From positions 3,844,001-3,908,000 of the forward strand of contig JAVHKY010000013.1 in the NCBI GenBank assembly GCA_035079385.1: 64,000 nt of DNA. The letters run 5' to 3'. Below are positions 24,093 through 35,331 of the stretch, piece after piece (the first letter of the stretch is position 1; the number at the start of each line of letters is the position of its first letter). The notes beneath the pieces are model-generated. The model did no database searches. It saw nothing but the letters and a program-made list of their open reading frames with translations, and was not told the DNA's origin. The translations under genes were made by a program, and so were the position numbers. The stretch comes from Aspidiotus rigidus (lineage: Eukaryota > Arthropoda > Insecta > Hemiptera > Diaspididae).

Positions 24093-24472
24093 ATTCAACT
24101 TCCGATAAAAATCCTTAGTATTAAGTTAATTGTTATATTTTGTGTCGTCCAGAAAGTGTGAAAGATGATTTGTCTTCTCTATCTGTATATTTTGTACATA
24201 GGAGTACAAACATTTTGTAATAGTTTACTGTAAATATTGTATAAAATATGATTTGTCAAGTTTCTGTAGGTATAGTATCTTCAACTCTCTCTTTTTCTAA
24301 TGACATTTTTTAATATATATTTGGGAAGAAAACTCGTGAGGGTTTTGGGTCTGTTCAAAATATGAATGAGCAGAAAAAAAGTTATAAAGATATCGCGTAA
24401 TACAGAGTGCTACGTAGTAGGACATGGACGGACGAAGAATGCACCATGAACTTGCTCACCTGTTCACTAAAC

Positions 24473-24478
24473 AATAAA
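24473..24478 (+). terminator. Polyadenylation signal AATAAA downstream of transporter B
   Basis: AATAAA lies 380 bp after the stop of transporter B, in a block copied from the 3' end of transporter A. Whether B uses it or the nearer GATAAA at 24104 cannot be told from sequence alone. Confidence 0.35.
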
Positions 24479-25003
24479 TACAAATCCAGTCCTACTCAAA
24501 TTCTTCCGTATTATTTACCCTACTGAGTCGAATCTTTTCAGTGTACTGCACATATTCGTGATATTTTCGAGAACGCCTCCCCACGAATGAATTACACACA
24601 CGCGAGGGGCAATCATCATCAGTCTTTCACACTAACGTAGTATATTATTTGACTCCACCTCTATTTTGAAAAACCTATGGGAAGTACTTATCGGGTGTAA
24701 TATTATTTTTGATCAAGATTTGGCATCTTGAATTTAAGAGAAATTACGCTCTCCTATTCGTCGGTAAACGTACTAAGATATGATGAAAGTATAAACAATT
24801 ACTGACATCCATTATAAAATTAATTAATTTTATTCGAAGATAGGAGTGCTTACACGTTACGATATTTGATAGTAATCATATGAGAAATTGCAGGGACCGT
24901 TTCATTCATATATACTTGCTTACTACGTTTTCCCTTTTGTAAATTTAAAATTTGAGTCTGACCTAAATTCAGCGCAACCGTTTGCATATTACGAAGCTTT
25001 CAA

Positions 25004-28000
25004 ATGGGCGCCTCAAGGCAAACGATGAACCAGGCTCTCTCCTGCATTCCAGGTAAAGTTCACACTTGTACCTACTTGAAAGAAATTGTGCACGTGAAAC
25101 GAGATTGATTTTGACTACTTGATCGTCTCCGTCCTGCAACAGCTTTTTAAATACTCAAAAATGTTCATCAAAAGTTTTTTGGTATTTTAATTATTTATAA
25201 CGTAGGAAATACAGAGGAGGAAAAGTTCTCTCTTTCCAAATCCTCAGAGTAAATTCGTCGTCTATTATTTTTCAACTTCTAAAAATCATGCTCAACTGAA
25301 GTTTACGAGATTCGGAATATTAATTTAAGGAAATCACAGTTTGCTCAAGGGGCCACGGGAGAGCACGTGGTGAAGCTGCTTGCTTAACTATATGATCAGT
25401 TCACAGCTTTTGTAGTCGCACTTCTCCTGATAGACCAGGCAATGAATACATTTAGGTGTAAGTGAAAGCCGCAGAATTTTTTTCTCGTGGCGATCGTTAA
25501 AGACCATTCCTCGTGTCTTCCTTCGAACATTGTTATCATACCACGGGCCAACCCTGAAAATCGTTACCTACGTCACTGAAAATCGTTTCGCAAAAACGTA
25601 CTTACGATGCATGCTTGTTTTAAAAGGGTTTTCCAAATGTACAAATCTACGTTATTAGTTGCTTTTACAAGAGTACTATCGGGTGTTATCCCATCATCAG
25701 TTGTGTCGCAACTGGAGAACGAGGCCTTAACAATGAGTTTTTATAGTATAACACTGTGATCTTTTTGGCTATAACAATGCTGTGTTGTGATTGGTTTACT
25801 TCTTAGAAAATTATTCTTACAATAATATGACATTGATATTCTTTGATGTGACAAACATGTTTGGTACCATACCGAAGGAGGAACTTCTCACTCTGCTCAA
25901 AAGCAACAAATACCATGGGAACCCCGAAGGGCCGAAGTACGCCAACATAGTGGAAAAGATCTTGAGCCAGAACTACTGCCGCTTTGATAACAGGTTCTAC
26001 AGTCAGGAGAGGGGACTTGCGACGGAATCACCGCTCTCACCAATACTGGCGGAGATATTCATGAATGATATGGAAAACAAGAATACAAGATATTGAAGGG
26101 CAGCAAGTTCAGAAACTCGATCAAATACTGGGTCAGATATGTAGATGATATTCGAATTGTGTGGTCAGGCACTGATAGACAAGTGGATCTATTCCTTTCA
26201 GAAATGAACGCGATGAATGAGAGCATCAAATTCACAGTGGAAAAAGGCAACGAGACCATCGACTATTTGGACCTTACACTCACACTGGAGAACAATAGGG
26301 TAGAATAAAAAATCTACAGGAAGCCGACGCATACTGACACCATCATCCTAAATGACTCCTACCACCACGCCAGGCACAAGCTAGCGGCAATCTAGAACTA
26401 CTGCTATCGGGCAATTTCTGTCCTCAAGAACAACGAAGAAAAGAGGAAAGAGATCGAGATAGTAAAGCAGATCGCAGAAGCCAATGGCTACCGTAGAGGC
26501 GTGGTGGATGGAGTCTTTGGGAAAATGGAAACAAAGAAAGGAACATATGATGGCATACTGAGAAAGTACTCCGGATCGATACAATACATTCAAAAGTACA
26601 CAAACGAGTGATAAAGGCGTTCAATGGCTACAATGTAAATGTGATGGGTATCCAGAATAACCAACCCATGGTGAAGAGGATAAGCAATGACCAGACGGAA
26701 CAAAAGGACAAGGAAAGCTTGAGTGGAGTGTACAAGCTCAGTTGGGAACAGTGCGAGGGCATCTACATCGGTGAGACTGGGAGAAAGTTTGAGATCAGTA
26801 AGACGGAGCACAAAAAGTCGAGGGAGAAAGAAAATGGCAAGTCACTCTTTGGGAAACACTGTAACAAAGAAAACCACGATGGAGAGGGAATATTTGAAGT
26901 CATATATGCAGAGAATTGCACAAAGAGAAGAAAACTCTGGGAACAAATGGAGATTGCAAGCAAAGAGGTAGAAAGTCTGCCTTTTGAACAATGTAGGTAA
27001 TCACATTTGACAGCAAAAAGTTATTCGGCCTGGTGATTGGACGAGAGAAGAAGAACAGAGCCAACCAATGAGACGGCAGGAATCCAGGTAGCCAATAGAA
27101 ACGCAGAATTTAGGACAATAGATTGAACCAATCACGAAGCAGTATGTTTTAGCCAATAAGGACACAATATCATATTATTGTAAGAATAAGTTTCTAAGAA
27201 GTGAACCAATCAGAACACAGATTGTTATAGGCAATAAGATCACCGTGTTATACTATGAAAACTCAGGGTCAAGGCCTTGTTCTCCAGTTGCAACACAACA
27301 GATGATGGGATATCACCCGAAAGTACTCGTGTAAAGTAGATTTGTACATTTGGAAAACCCTTTTTCAATATGAGAGCTCTACTTACACCTCACTCACTCA
27401 TTATGAGTTCCTATAACTCATTACAAAATATAAGGATAGATTTCCCAATTGACAATTTTGGTGCGATTCTCGCAGTAAAATCGCAGCGTCATTTCACAGC
27501 GAATAAACAGCAGCTTTTGCTCCGGTAAAATCGCAGTATACGCAGCGGGTTTAGTGTGGGATATTGCTGCATCTGTGCTGCAGTTCGTCGCTCTACCGCT
27601 ATGGTACTACGAATGTGCGCTGCAAGGACGCTGCAATAAATAGTGGTGTTATCGCTTAAAGACGACTTATGTGCGGCTATTCGCACTAAAAACGCACTTG
27701 GCTACGTCTAATCGCAGTAAATACGCGCTATTGACGCAGAAATTCTACTGCTGAGTTGCAGCGATTTAACGCAGTATTTTTACGAGGCAAAATTTTGTAG
27801 CTCTTTTCCAAAATATTAGTGAAATTATAACAAAATAAATTGGGAAAACCTCATAAAATTTTTTTTTTTAATAAATATTTTACCAAAATGAAGAAAAAAA
27901 ATTTTTTTATGAATAAAAGCAAGTTCGATCTTATTATTATTTTGATCATGACTTAAGGCGTGATAGGGATTCGAACCTACGGTTTCCTACTTCCTAACCT

Positions 28001-31000
28001 AACCTATGTCCCTACCTATTGCGCCAAATTGTCACTTGGAGTATAGGGTGTTCGTTTAAGATTTATATCCAATAGTTCAAAATGCCTGGTCATTAAATTA
28101 AAAACGCGTTCGCGTCCTTTATAGTGATTTTATAATAGAGAAAGAATTAAAATCTCAGTCAAGCATATAGAAATTTAGTTTTATTTATGTCCCATAGAAT
28201 AAAAAATCAAATAGGAACTACAAAAATGCGACATCAACAGGGATATTTTTTCAAAATAAATAAAATATAATTTTCATGTTTTTTGAAAAGTGTGTAGGTA
28301 TTTCTTATGTTTCACTAAGGTTTGACTACAAGCAAGTTTTAAAAAGGCGACAGTACAAATTCTTATGCTTAGTTTTTTTTTTTTTTTACAAAGCCTGGCC
28401 TAAAGTCTTCAAATGACCCTTGAAACTTTTTGCAGTAGCCCAAATTTCAGTCTTTGCTCCGAAGCAGCCTCGAACTCTCTGGTAGGCTCGCACTATGACG
28501 TCAACTGCAAATTTCATCATTTCCTCAGATCAACTTCCAAAACTCCGATTCTCTGTACTCTTTATGTTTAACCCTTTCCTCTTTTTTCTCGAATCTCATT
28601 TTCGTCACTTTTCTGAAGTGAGTCTTTTTCGCCCCGACAATTTCTTTCGAGGCCTACTATTAACCCCCAAGAATAGCGTCTCTGTTATGTTTTTTATTAA
28701 CGTGATACCTCAGAATTTGTCCACAAAAACGCTAGTATTTTAATCAAAGTTTGCGTACAAGGATACAAAATGATTTTGAAAATGGTTAATGACATCGAGG
28801 CTTCTTGGGCACAATTGGAAAAATCTTTGACGATTCGGCCCAGCTGGTGGTCTTTATTAAGAAAAGAATCGAAATGAAAACAACCGTAGACTACAAGAAT
28901 ACACAGAACAGTATAAATTATGAGTTATTAGAAAAAACTTGAAAAATTATTTGAAATTACTTAAGACATTAGGAGTGCACAGAGAGACAAAATTTTGCAG
29001 TATCTTAATTGTAGTTGATGGTATTGGCGTCCTCTTGATCACTTCAATAACTTATCTTGAGTTCTCTATTATTAAATTCATTGCCCAAAATTTTTGTATT
29101 CTCAAAATTGAAGGAATAATCTATTCTAGTTCCTTTCGTCATTCCTGTGTTGAGAGACTCAATGGTCTGTCCTAAATATGTGTAGAGTTTTTGGGCGGAC
29201 AATCAAAACATCCTTAGAGCCCACAGACTCCTCCAAGAGACTCTTGATGCCATTACTACATGGACAACCACAAATGGTTTCCGTTTCTCAGCATCAAAAA
29301 CTTACTTCGTCATCTTCAAAAAAAGAAATCCCATTCCTCTCTTTCCTTACAAAATTTTCAAATCCCCTCACGTAACTCTGCCAAACTCCTAGGTTTACAT
29401 TTTGATCAAAAACTCACCTGGACTCATCATATCAAAACTTTTCAAGCTAAATGCATTCGTGCCTTAAATATACTGAAATTTATCTCTCACCCTTCCAAAG
29501 GCTGCAACAGAAAACTTCTTCATCTTTACAAGAGTCTTATACGCTCGCGGATAGATTATGGAGCACCCGTCTATCTTCTTCTTCCGGTATCTCACGCATG
29601 CCTGCGCGTTGACGATCCTATTCGGCATTAGACATGTAGCCTCCTTTCGTCAGCCGCTTGAACCAAGTCTCCAATTCCCTGGATGCCGCTCCATTAGCGT
29701 ATATTTTTCATCCACGATGTCTTCTTTAACCTGGCTAATAAATCGATCCTCTCTTTACTAGACACCATTCAAACCTCATCCCTGAGGATGGTCTTGGGAT
29801 CCTTTCGAACAAGTTCTAAACTTAGTTTATACGCCGAAGCTGCCGAACCTCCTCTTCATTTTCGTCGACTAATTCTAACCTCCAACTTCTTATCAACTGT
29901 CTTTGAATTCCCCCAACCCCAAACTTCAAACAAACTTCTCCGAATTAAAAAGACTCCCATTTCCTGGTCAACCTCTTTCAGAAATTCTAAACGTGAAGAT
30001 ACCGTTGTCACCAGATTACAAATAGGCCATACTCGAATCACACACTCACATCTCATTGACCGAAAATCCCCATCACCCGCATTCTGCCCTCACTGTCACG
30101 AACCGAATCTAAACGTAAATCACTTCTTCTCATGCCGTATTCTTCAAAACCTCCGCTCTTCATTAAATGTCCCTTCTCCCCTCCCTCAAGCTCTCAGAAA
30201 CAACTCAGACACCATCTCCCTCCCACTTCAATATCTCCGTCTTACCCATTTCATGTCATCCATATAATCCTTCATCTTCCTCTCCTTCAAACAGTCTGAA
30301 TCCATCTTCATGTATCCAAATCGTTCATCTTTTCACCGCCTTTCATTTTATTTTTTCACACAACTAATATTATAGCTACACTTACATTTTTATAATATTA
30401 TTGTAATTACATACGTATACATCGAGCCCATAACCCTCAGAGTTGTTTTATGGCTCGTTAAATTAAATACATACGTAAAGAAATAGAATAGACAACACCA
30501 ACTCTTTTTGCAGGGAGGGGAATCTTTAGTTTGACAGGAGGTTTTTGGTTGTAGACCGTGTCGGTCACTAAGAACTTTTGGATGGTCATACTGCTCTGAC
30601 CTATGTACGGTACGGAGAAGAAATTTTTCAAAATATGGTATTGTCGATTGAATTGATCACTAGACTATACTTTCACACAGTCAAATATGAACATTATTCA
30701 CATTATTGTGGTCTAATGAATAACTCGTGATTCAATAAGACATGAAACAAAAAAATCACAAATGGTCACACAAAATTCACACTCTTTTGTTTTATATTAA
30801 TTTTATGTCTTAATGAACATTATTATTATATTTATTCATAGACTGCGCGGAAGTAAAGATATATTACACCTTTTTCATGCTATGGCGCTGGACGCCTAGC
30901 AAAAAAAAAAACCTTTTCGATCTAACACGAACTCGCAAACCGGTGATAACACTACGTCACGCTAAATTAAAACATTTCGATAATCCTGTTACAGGACTCC

Positions 31001-32919
31001 TTCAATAGCAACCCGTTAATTGTTTAGGGTACATAGAACTACCTGAAATTTATCTGCGACTCAAGTACTACAAACTGCAGTAAAATCGCAGCAAAAGATT
31101 AACCTCGTTCGCGTCACAATCTAAGGGCGACCAATCGCTGGAAACCCGCTGCTAGGAAACTGCTTTTAATCGCAGTTACGTTCAAGTGCGACTGAGAAGC
31201 GATAAATTGCTGCTAAATAGCTGCTAAGTAAGTGCATTCAATCGCAGAAACATATGAGCGCTGCAAAGGTGCGATAAAAATCGACAAAATCGTAGCTGAA
31301 ATTTATTAGGTGCGACAAAACGCCTTTAAAAAGCTATATTTTAGCAGTAATGCGTCAATTCGCTCCAAAAGAACAGCGTCTTCGTCTTCCAAATTGTCCA
31401 CTTCACCTCATTCTCTGTAAACGCGCACGTATTATTTTTTTCAAACATCCTCACGAGCATAATTTCGCGAGAAGTTTTCTTCATTAAATATAAGTATTAT
31501 GTATTAATTGTGGTAATTTTGTTTACAGTAGTGACCAGTACGTTCATCATCGGATTAGGATGGGGCTGGGCGGGTTCCGTGTTAGCGAAACTGCAAAAAT
31601 CAGCGTCGCCCGAGTTCACCGTAACAGCCGACGAGGTGTCCTGGATCGCGTCCATAAACGAGATGGGAAGATTATTCAGTCCATTCGTAACGCCCCTGCT
31701 AGTGGACAATATAGGCCGTAAATACGCACTAATTCTTGTCAGCATCCTACTATTGCTGGTTTGGACAGGCCTAATTTTTGCGACCAATTTCTACCTTTTA
31801 TGCACTCTTCGTATCACTTTCGGCATTGCAAATGGCATCATTGATGTGACGGGAGTGATTTACACGACCGAAAATTGTTCGGCCAGTTTTCGCGGCATCA
31901 TTGGTGGAGTGATACAGGTCATCTACAACGCCGGCGTTCTAACTCAATTCATTCTAGCCTCCTACTTATCCTATACTCACGTGGCCATAGTAAATTCAGC
32001 TATAGCTTTGGGGTCGTTGGCGACTGCTTACCTCTACACCGAAACCCCGTACTTCTTGATCATGAAAGGAAAGTTGGATGAAGCAGAAAAGAGTCTCGTA
32101 TGGTTACTAGGCGCTCGATCGTTGAATACCAAAGTTTCAAACGAGTTGAAAAAAATGAGACAAAATGTCGAGGGTGAGCAAATGAAGAAGAAATCCTTTT
32201 TCTCATTATTTACTTCGTTAACGAATGTCAAGTGTATCGGCATCGTGTTGGGTATAGTTCTGCTGAGTACGGCTACGGGTAATGTTGCCATTCTAACTTA
32301 CGCGTCCATGATTTTCGTACAGACGGATAAAACGTCGTCCAGCGAGTTCACCATTTACTACGGTATAGCACAATTCACGGCCGTTTGCCTTTCCCCATTC
32401 ATTGTAGAAAAAATCAATAGAAGAACCCTGCTCATCGGATGTTTCGTAGGATTCATTTGCACCAATTCGTGCACTTATTTCTTGTTATCATTACACAACA
32501 ATGGCTACGAAATCATGAACTATCCTTGGCTCATCTTCTCATCGGTAACTGTGTACGTATCTTTGTACGCAATAATGAGTCCTGGGACCTATCTCGTACG
32601 AGGAGAACTTCTACCTTTGAGTGTGAGAGCGATCGGCGGAAGCATTGCTATCACTCTCCGATCTTTGACATCGTTTTCCATCTCCAAAATGTTCTTCCCG
32701 ATTACTCAGAATTTCGGTATGGAGGCGAATTTTCTAGGATATATCACATCGGCAACCTTTGTCACCATATTCACCTATTTTATGTTACCCGAGACTAGAG
32801 GAAAATCATTGGATGAAATACAAAAGTCATTCAGCAAGAAAACTGATGAACAAGATATATACGTTGAAGAGAAATGCGACGAGAATACTTGCGTATCGAA
32901 GGAATTCGTAAGCTTGTAA
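25004..32919 (+). CDS. Transporter C: Tret1-like MFS sugar porter, recent duplicate of B
   Basis: Exon 1 is 25004-25052, encoding the same 16 residues as gene B. Exon 2 is 31529-32919 after the same TTTGTTTACAG acceptor; the spliced protein is 479 aa. About 18 substitutions separate it from B, spread over loops and helices, for example Phe285 in B to Thr, Gln394 to Arg and Ser368 to Pro. All motifs listed for B are intact, including STATG in helix 7. No frameshift or stop is present, so both copies look functional. An AATAAA lies only 11 bp after the stop (32931). The intron has been enlarged by a Penelope-like element and a LINE fragment. Confidence 0.92.
25667..25704 (-). ncRNA. Hammerhead-ribozyme-like motif in left Penelope terminus
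   Basis: On the minus strand: stem I strand ACAA, core CTGATGA (25694-25700), stem II GGG/CCC around ATAACA, then GATA where GAAA is expected, a palindromic stem III AGTACT, cleavage-site C (25671) and TTGT closing stem I. A very short self-complementary stem III is known for Penelope hammerheads, which are thought to act as dimers. The A-to-T change in the GAA box should abolish activity. Confidence 0.6.
25818..26600 (+). pseudogene. Penelope-like reverse transcriptase, broken
   Basis: RT motifs appear in order: FFDVTNMFGTIPKEEL (motif A with catalytic Asp), GLATESPLSPILAEIFM (motif B), YVDD near 26136-26147 (motif C) and IDYLDLTL. After the stop at 26306-26308 the frame continues as KIYRKPTHTDTII, typical of the thumb region in this family. 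Breaks: a one-base frameshift near 26095, an in-frame TAA at 26306, TAG at 26393 and TGA at 26609. The N-terminal RT region is missing. Confidence 0.85.
26608..27000 (+). pseudogene. Penelope GIY-YIG endonuclease domain
   Basis: This frame contains CEGIYIGETGRKF followed by a TEHKK stretch and, about 45 residues on, an acidic WEQMEIASKE helix, as in the GIY-YIG endonuclease that follows the RT in Penelope elements. The arginine usual in the 'F..R..EH' segment is replaced (FEISKTEH). It is separated from the RT part by a stop, so it is a remnant. Confidence 0.8.
27295..27332 (+). ncRNA. Hammerhead-ribozyme-like motif in right Penelope terminus
   Basis: Plus-strand counterpart of the left motif: ACAA, core CAGATGA (27299-27305, the second base changed from T to A), stem II GGG/CCC around ATATCA, intact GAAA (27319-27322), palindromic AGTACT, C at 27328, then GTGT where TTGT would close stem I. 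The core change U4 to A should inactivate it. Left and right copies are thus broken at different sites. Confidence 0.6.
27455..27790. repeat. Cluster of short CGCAG / CTGCG / GCTGC words, left
   Basis: About 330 bp in which words such as ATCGCAG, CGCAGTAAA, GCTGCAA and TGCTGC recur every 10-25 bp in both orientations, on an otherwise AT-rich background. A matching cluster lies at 31070-31390. Such subterminal short repeats are known from the transposase-binding ends of some DNA transposons. No transposase is present between the clusters. Confidence 0.5.
27955..28033 (-). repeat. tRNA-like fragment (Pol III box A and B)
   Basis: On the minus strand, TGGCGCAATAGG matches box A and GGTTCGAATCC is a perfect box B. 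The T stem and acceptor stem do not pair properly, so it is not a functional tRNA gene. Most likely the head of a SINE or an old tRNA pseudogene. Confidence 0.4.
28829..28945 (-). mobile_element. Penelope-derived remnant with decayed hammerhead core
   Basis: Homologous to 62358-62495: both carry a TTCGGCCCAGCTRGTGG block, a GTAGACTAC block and a GAGTTAT/GAGTCAT block in the same spacing. On the minus strand it retains the GGCC stem II strand and GAATCGTC, but the CTGATGA core has decayed to TTAATAA. No coding part is attached. Confidence 0.55.
29170..30485 (+). mobile_element. 5'-truncated, degraded LINE (Jockey/I-like)
   Basis: Frames 29183-29631 encode the end of a non-LTR RT: FRFSASKTYFVIF, SAKLLGLHFDQKLTW, HIKTFQAKCIRALNILKF and IRSRIDYGAPVY. 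After frameshifts near 29600, 29788-30267 encodes the linker (SLYAEAAEPPLHFRRL), then TRLQIGHTRITHSHL and a terminal zinc-knuckle-like CPHC...H...C. The RNase H part between these looks shortened. The insertion ends in an A-rich TAAATTAAATACATA tail near 30470. It lies in the intron of transporter C, sense to the gene. Confidence 0.85.
31070..31390. repeat. Cluster of short CGCAG / CTGC words, right
   Basis: Same word pattern as 27455-27790 (ATCGCAG, GCTGCTAA, TGCAGTAAAATCGCAG, GCGATAAA). Its right edge coincides with the point (about 31396) where homology to intron B resumes, so it is the outer end of the DNA inserted into, or replaced in, intron C. Confidence 0.5.
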
Positions 32920-33329
32920 GTTCAACTTCCAATAAAAAACTTATAATTAAGGTAATTGTTATATTTTGTATCGTCCAGAAAGTTTTAAAGATGATTTGTC
33001 TTTTCTGTTTGTATATTTTGCAAAATATCGTAGCCAATTTGTACATACTTACATTTTGTAATAATTTACTGTAAATGATTATATTGTATAAAATATGATT
33101 TTTCAAGTTTCAATAGCTGGTAGTATCTTTAATTCTCTTTTTTTCTAATGAAATTTTTTAATATATACTTGAGAAAAAAACTCGTGAAGGTTTTGAAGTC
33201 CGTGTAAAGCAAGAATGAGGAGAAGAAAAGTTATGTAGGCATAGCGGCAGGAAGAAGCGGAGCGCACTTGTAATACAGAATGGCGTGTAGCAGTACATGT
33301 ACTGACGAAAATGCGCCATGAACTCTGAA

Positions 33330-35331
33330 CAGAGGAATCCATACAAGGTTTAAACAAAATGAAACAGAATTTTTTTACATGATACTTATGGCTCAGAAAT
33401 TTTTGACAAAAAGATGATTGAAACATCGAAGGATTCATTGCCATCTTTAATCCAATCATGACCGCTCGAAACCGCAAATAAATGACAATAATCTTAATTT
33501 GTAGGCATTGTTTTGCTCGTCTTTTCCATGCACATCATATTTCTGAGGTGGTCGAGTTCAAGAACCCGATAAAATTAGGCTACGAGCTGTATATTTGTCA
33601 AATATAGACGATTCGTTTGTCACGTCATTAAACTCGTCACCGATTCAATTTATCAGAGGAAATATTCAAAACGATGTTTTCCTGTCAATTGAAGCTTTCG
33701 TTGGTCTTTATTAACAAACCATGAGACACATATGTGTACAAGGCTAAATAATTGTCCAAACAGATATACAATTCATACTCTTCAGATTGTTGACAATCTT
33801 ATTTACCAATAATATTATTGCTTTTTTTTTTTTTTTTTTTTTTTCCAAGAGAAAACGTTAGATCAACATTATAATGTAATGAATTAAGGTCAAAACCATT
33901 CTCAAACCCCAAAACAAAGGTAAAGTCCGTTTATCATTAGAAAAGTTTAAACTGCAATTAAAGTCAAATAAATCGTCAAATTTGAATCACCACGTACGAT
34001 TTTTTCTTTTACCAGGGAACCCGCCATCTCTTTTGTAGGGGAACGTTCTCAGGAAGTTTCCGCGAGCACGAGCGCAAGCGTATCCGACTTTGATGACGTC
34101 ATCGTTTTTGGGAAAATGTCCAAAGACTTATTTACGACCATCGAGCTATACTTATGTATGAGGAGGAACGCGAGAACAAGACATAGAGATGACGTCATCC
34201 AGTTGTGGCGTCATCGACTCGAGTTAGAATGATAGGTCATTCTTGAAAGTATTTTTTGCGCCTAATCCAGAACTGTTCTCCGTTTTCCGATAGAATATCG
34301 CGTTCTCTCGTTATAACCTTATCAAGTTGACGCATATCGTCGCGAGACGTAACGTACGTTTTCGGGCTCCGTCTAGCACTTATCAACGCTAAGAAAGCTT
34401 GAGAGCGGGTAAAGTGGTTAACTATAAGACAATACTCGTAATATTCTGAATGATTTTTAAACATTTCCCGGAAGACGGAAACTCAGACCAATTGGATGGG
34501 AAACTACTCGTAGACGATACAAAGGTGGGCTGGAAAATTAAACTTCTTCCCGTTGATCTACGTATTAACAAGGAGTACAAGAATACCCGTAGAACATTGT
34601 TAATACAGTGATAATTCAGCCACTTAGATCAGACTTATAGTCACTCACTCATGTTTGGTTGCAACAAAATATGAAAATTTAGTTACAAGATGATATTTTA
34701 AACAATACCTGTTCACTTCTTGAGCACACTTCAATTTAACGGTCAGAATTCTTTCCTCACGACTGCGATATTTTTTTTTCTTTTTCATTTCAAACGAGTC
34801 ATAACATAAGACGGCAAGACTAAAGCGCCACGGTGAGAAATTTTTCATTACCTACGTGTAAACTCGTAAAAATAAAAACACAATCATTGAGAAATGTGCT
34901 CTACGACCGCCTCTTGCCGAATTAATACAGTTTGTTACGCTAAAATACCTCTTTGCTGCGAGATGTTGGCTCTGCAGACTGTAGTGTATTTATATTTGCA
35001 TTGGTTTGGGCACAATAATGTACCGTTCTTTTCGGCCTAAGCACAGTAGATAATTAAATTTTTCAGTCGCACGATCTGTTGTATGTTAAACAATGATTAG
35101 TCTTAGGGTATAATATAAACTTGGATGTTAGAAGAAGAGAACATAATTACCGGAAAATAACGACAGGTGTATGCGAAAAGTTAAATGCGTGATTGACGGA
35201 AACTTACGTTTCTTTTAAAAGAAACTAGCCGAATTATTACCCATTTTCGCAGCATCTTACTAATGAACTTCTGTAGAAGTAAGTCATAGTTTCCTAGATG
35301 TGCTCTTACAAAGTTCGAAATTTTTTTCATA
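33330..35331. other. Intergenic DNA between transporters C and D
   Basis: Homology to the 3' flank of gene B stops near 33330, marking the end of the duplicated unit. The rest has a 26-bp poly-T at 33820-33845 and a repeat (34014 to about 34130) described separately. A TATA-like GTATAATATAAAC lies at 35108-35120, 210 bp upstream of the gene D start codon. No gene seen. Confidence 0.5.
34014..34135. repeat. Repeat terminus related in inverse to 36810-36945
   Basis: The strand as shown begins GGGAACCCGCCATCTCTTTT and continues through GAGCGCAAGCGTATCCGACTTTGATGACGTCAT. The reverse complement of 36810-36940 begins GGGAACCCGCTACCTGTTTT and continues with CACGCAAGCGCATCCGTATCTGA and a TGACGTCAT. 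These are two copies of the same element end in opposite orientation. Confidence 0.6.

Larger units (their letters stand above)
25621..27364 (+). mobile_element. Penelope-like retroelement with inverted terminal copies
   Basis: A degraded plus-strand reverse transcriptase/GIY-YIG reading region (about 25818-27000) is flanked by inverted copies of about 200 bp. The left copy is 25621-25820 and the right copy is roughly 27166-27364, read as reverse complement. Shared blocks include AAAAGGGTTTTCCAAATG, GGAGAACGAGGCC/GGCCTTGTTCTCC and GTGATTGGTTTACTTCT. RT plus GIY-YIG in this order is diagnostic of Penelope-like elements. Each terminal copy carries a hammerhead-like motif. The coding region is interrupted by frameshifts and stops, so the copy is dead. 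Confidence 0.9.
25053..31528 (+). other. Intron of transporter C, filled with retroelement debris
   Basis: A 6.5-kb phase-1 intron. Its ends are homologous to intron B; everything between about 25545 and 31396 is not. That interior holds a Penelope-like element (25621-27364), two clusters of GCAG/CTGC-rich sequence (27455-27790 and 31070-31390), a tRNA-like fragment, a second Penelope remnant (28829-28945) and a LINE fragment (29170-30485). Confidence 0.75.

Noticed and set aside
31497..31787. Identical 96-codon minus-strand frames opposite transporters B and C (22670-22960 and 31497-31787)
   Set aside because: These are antisense shadows of conserved exon 2 and appear twice only because the gene is duplicated.
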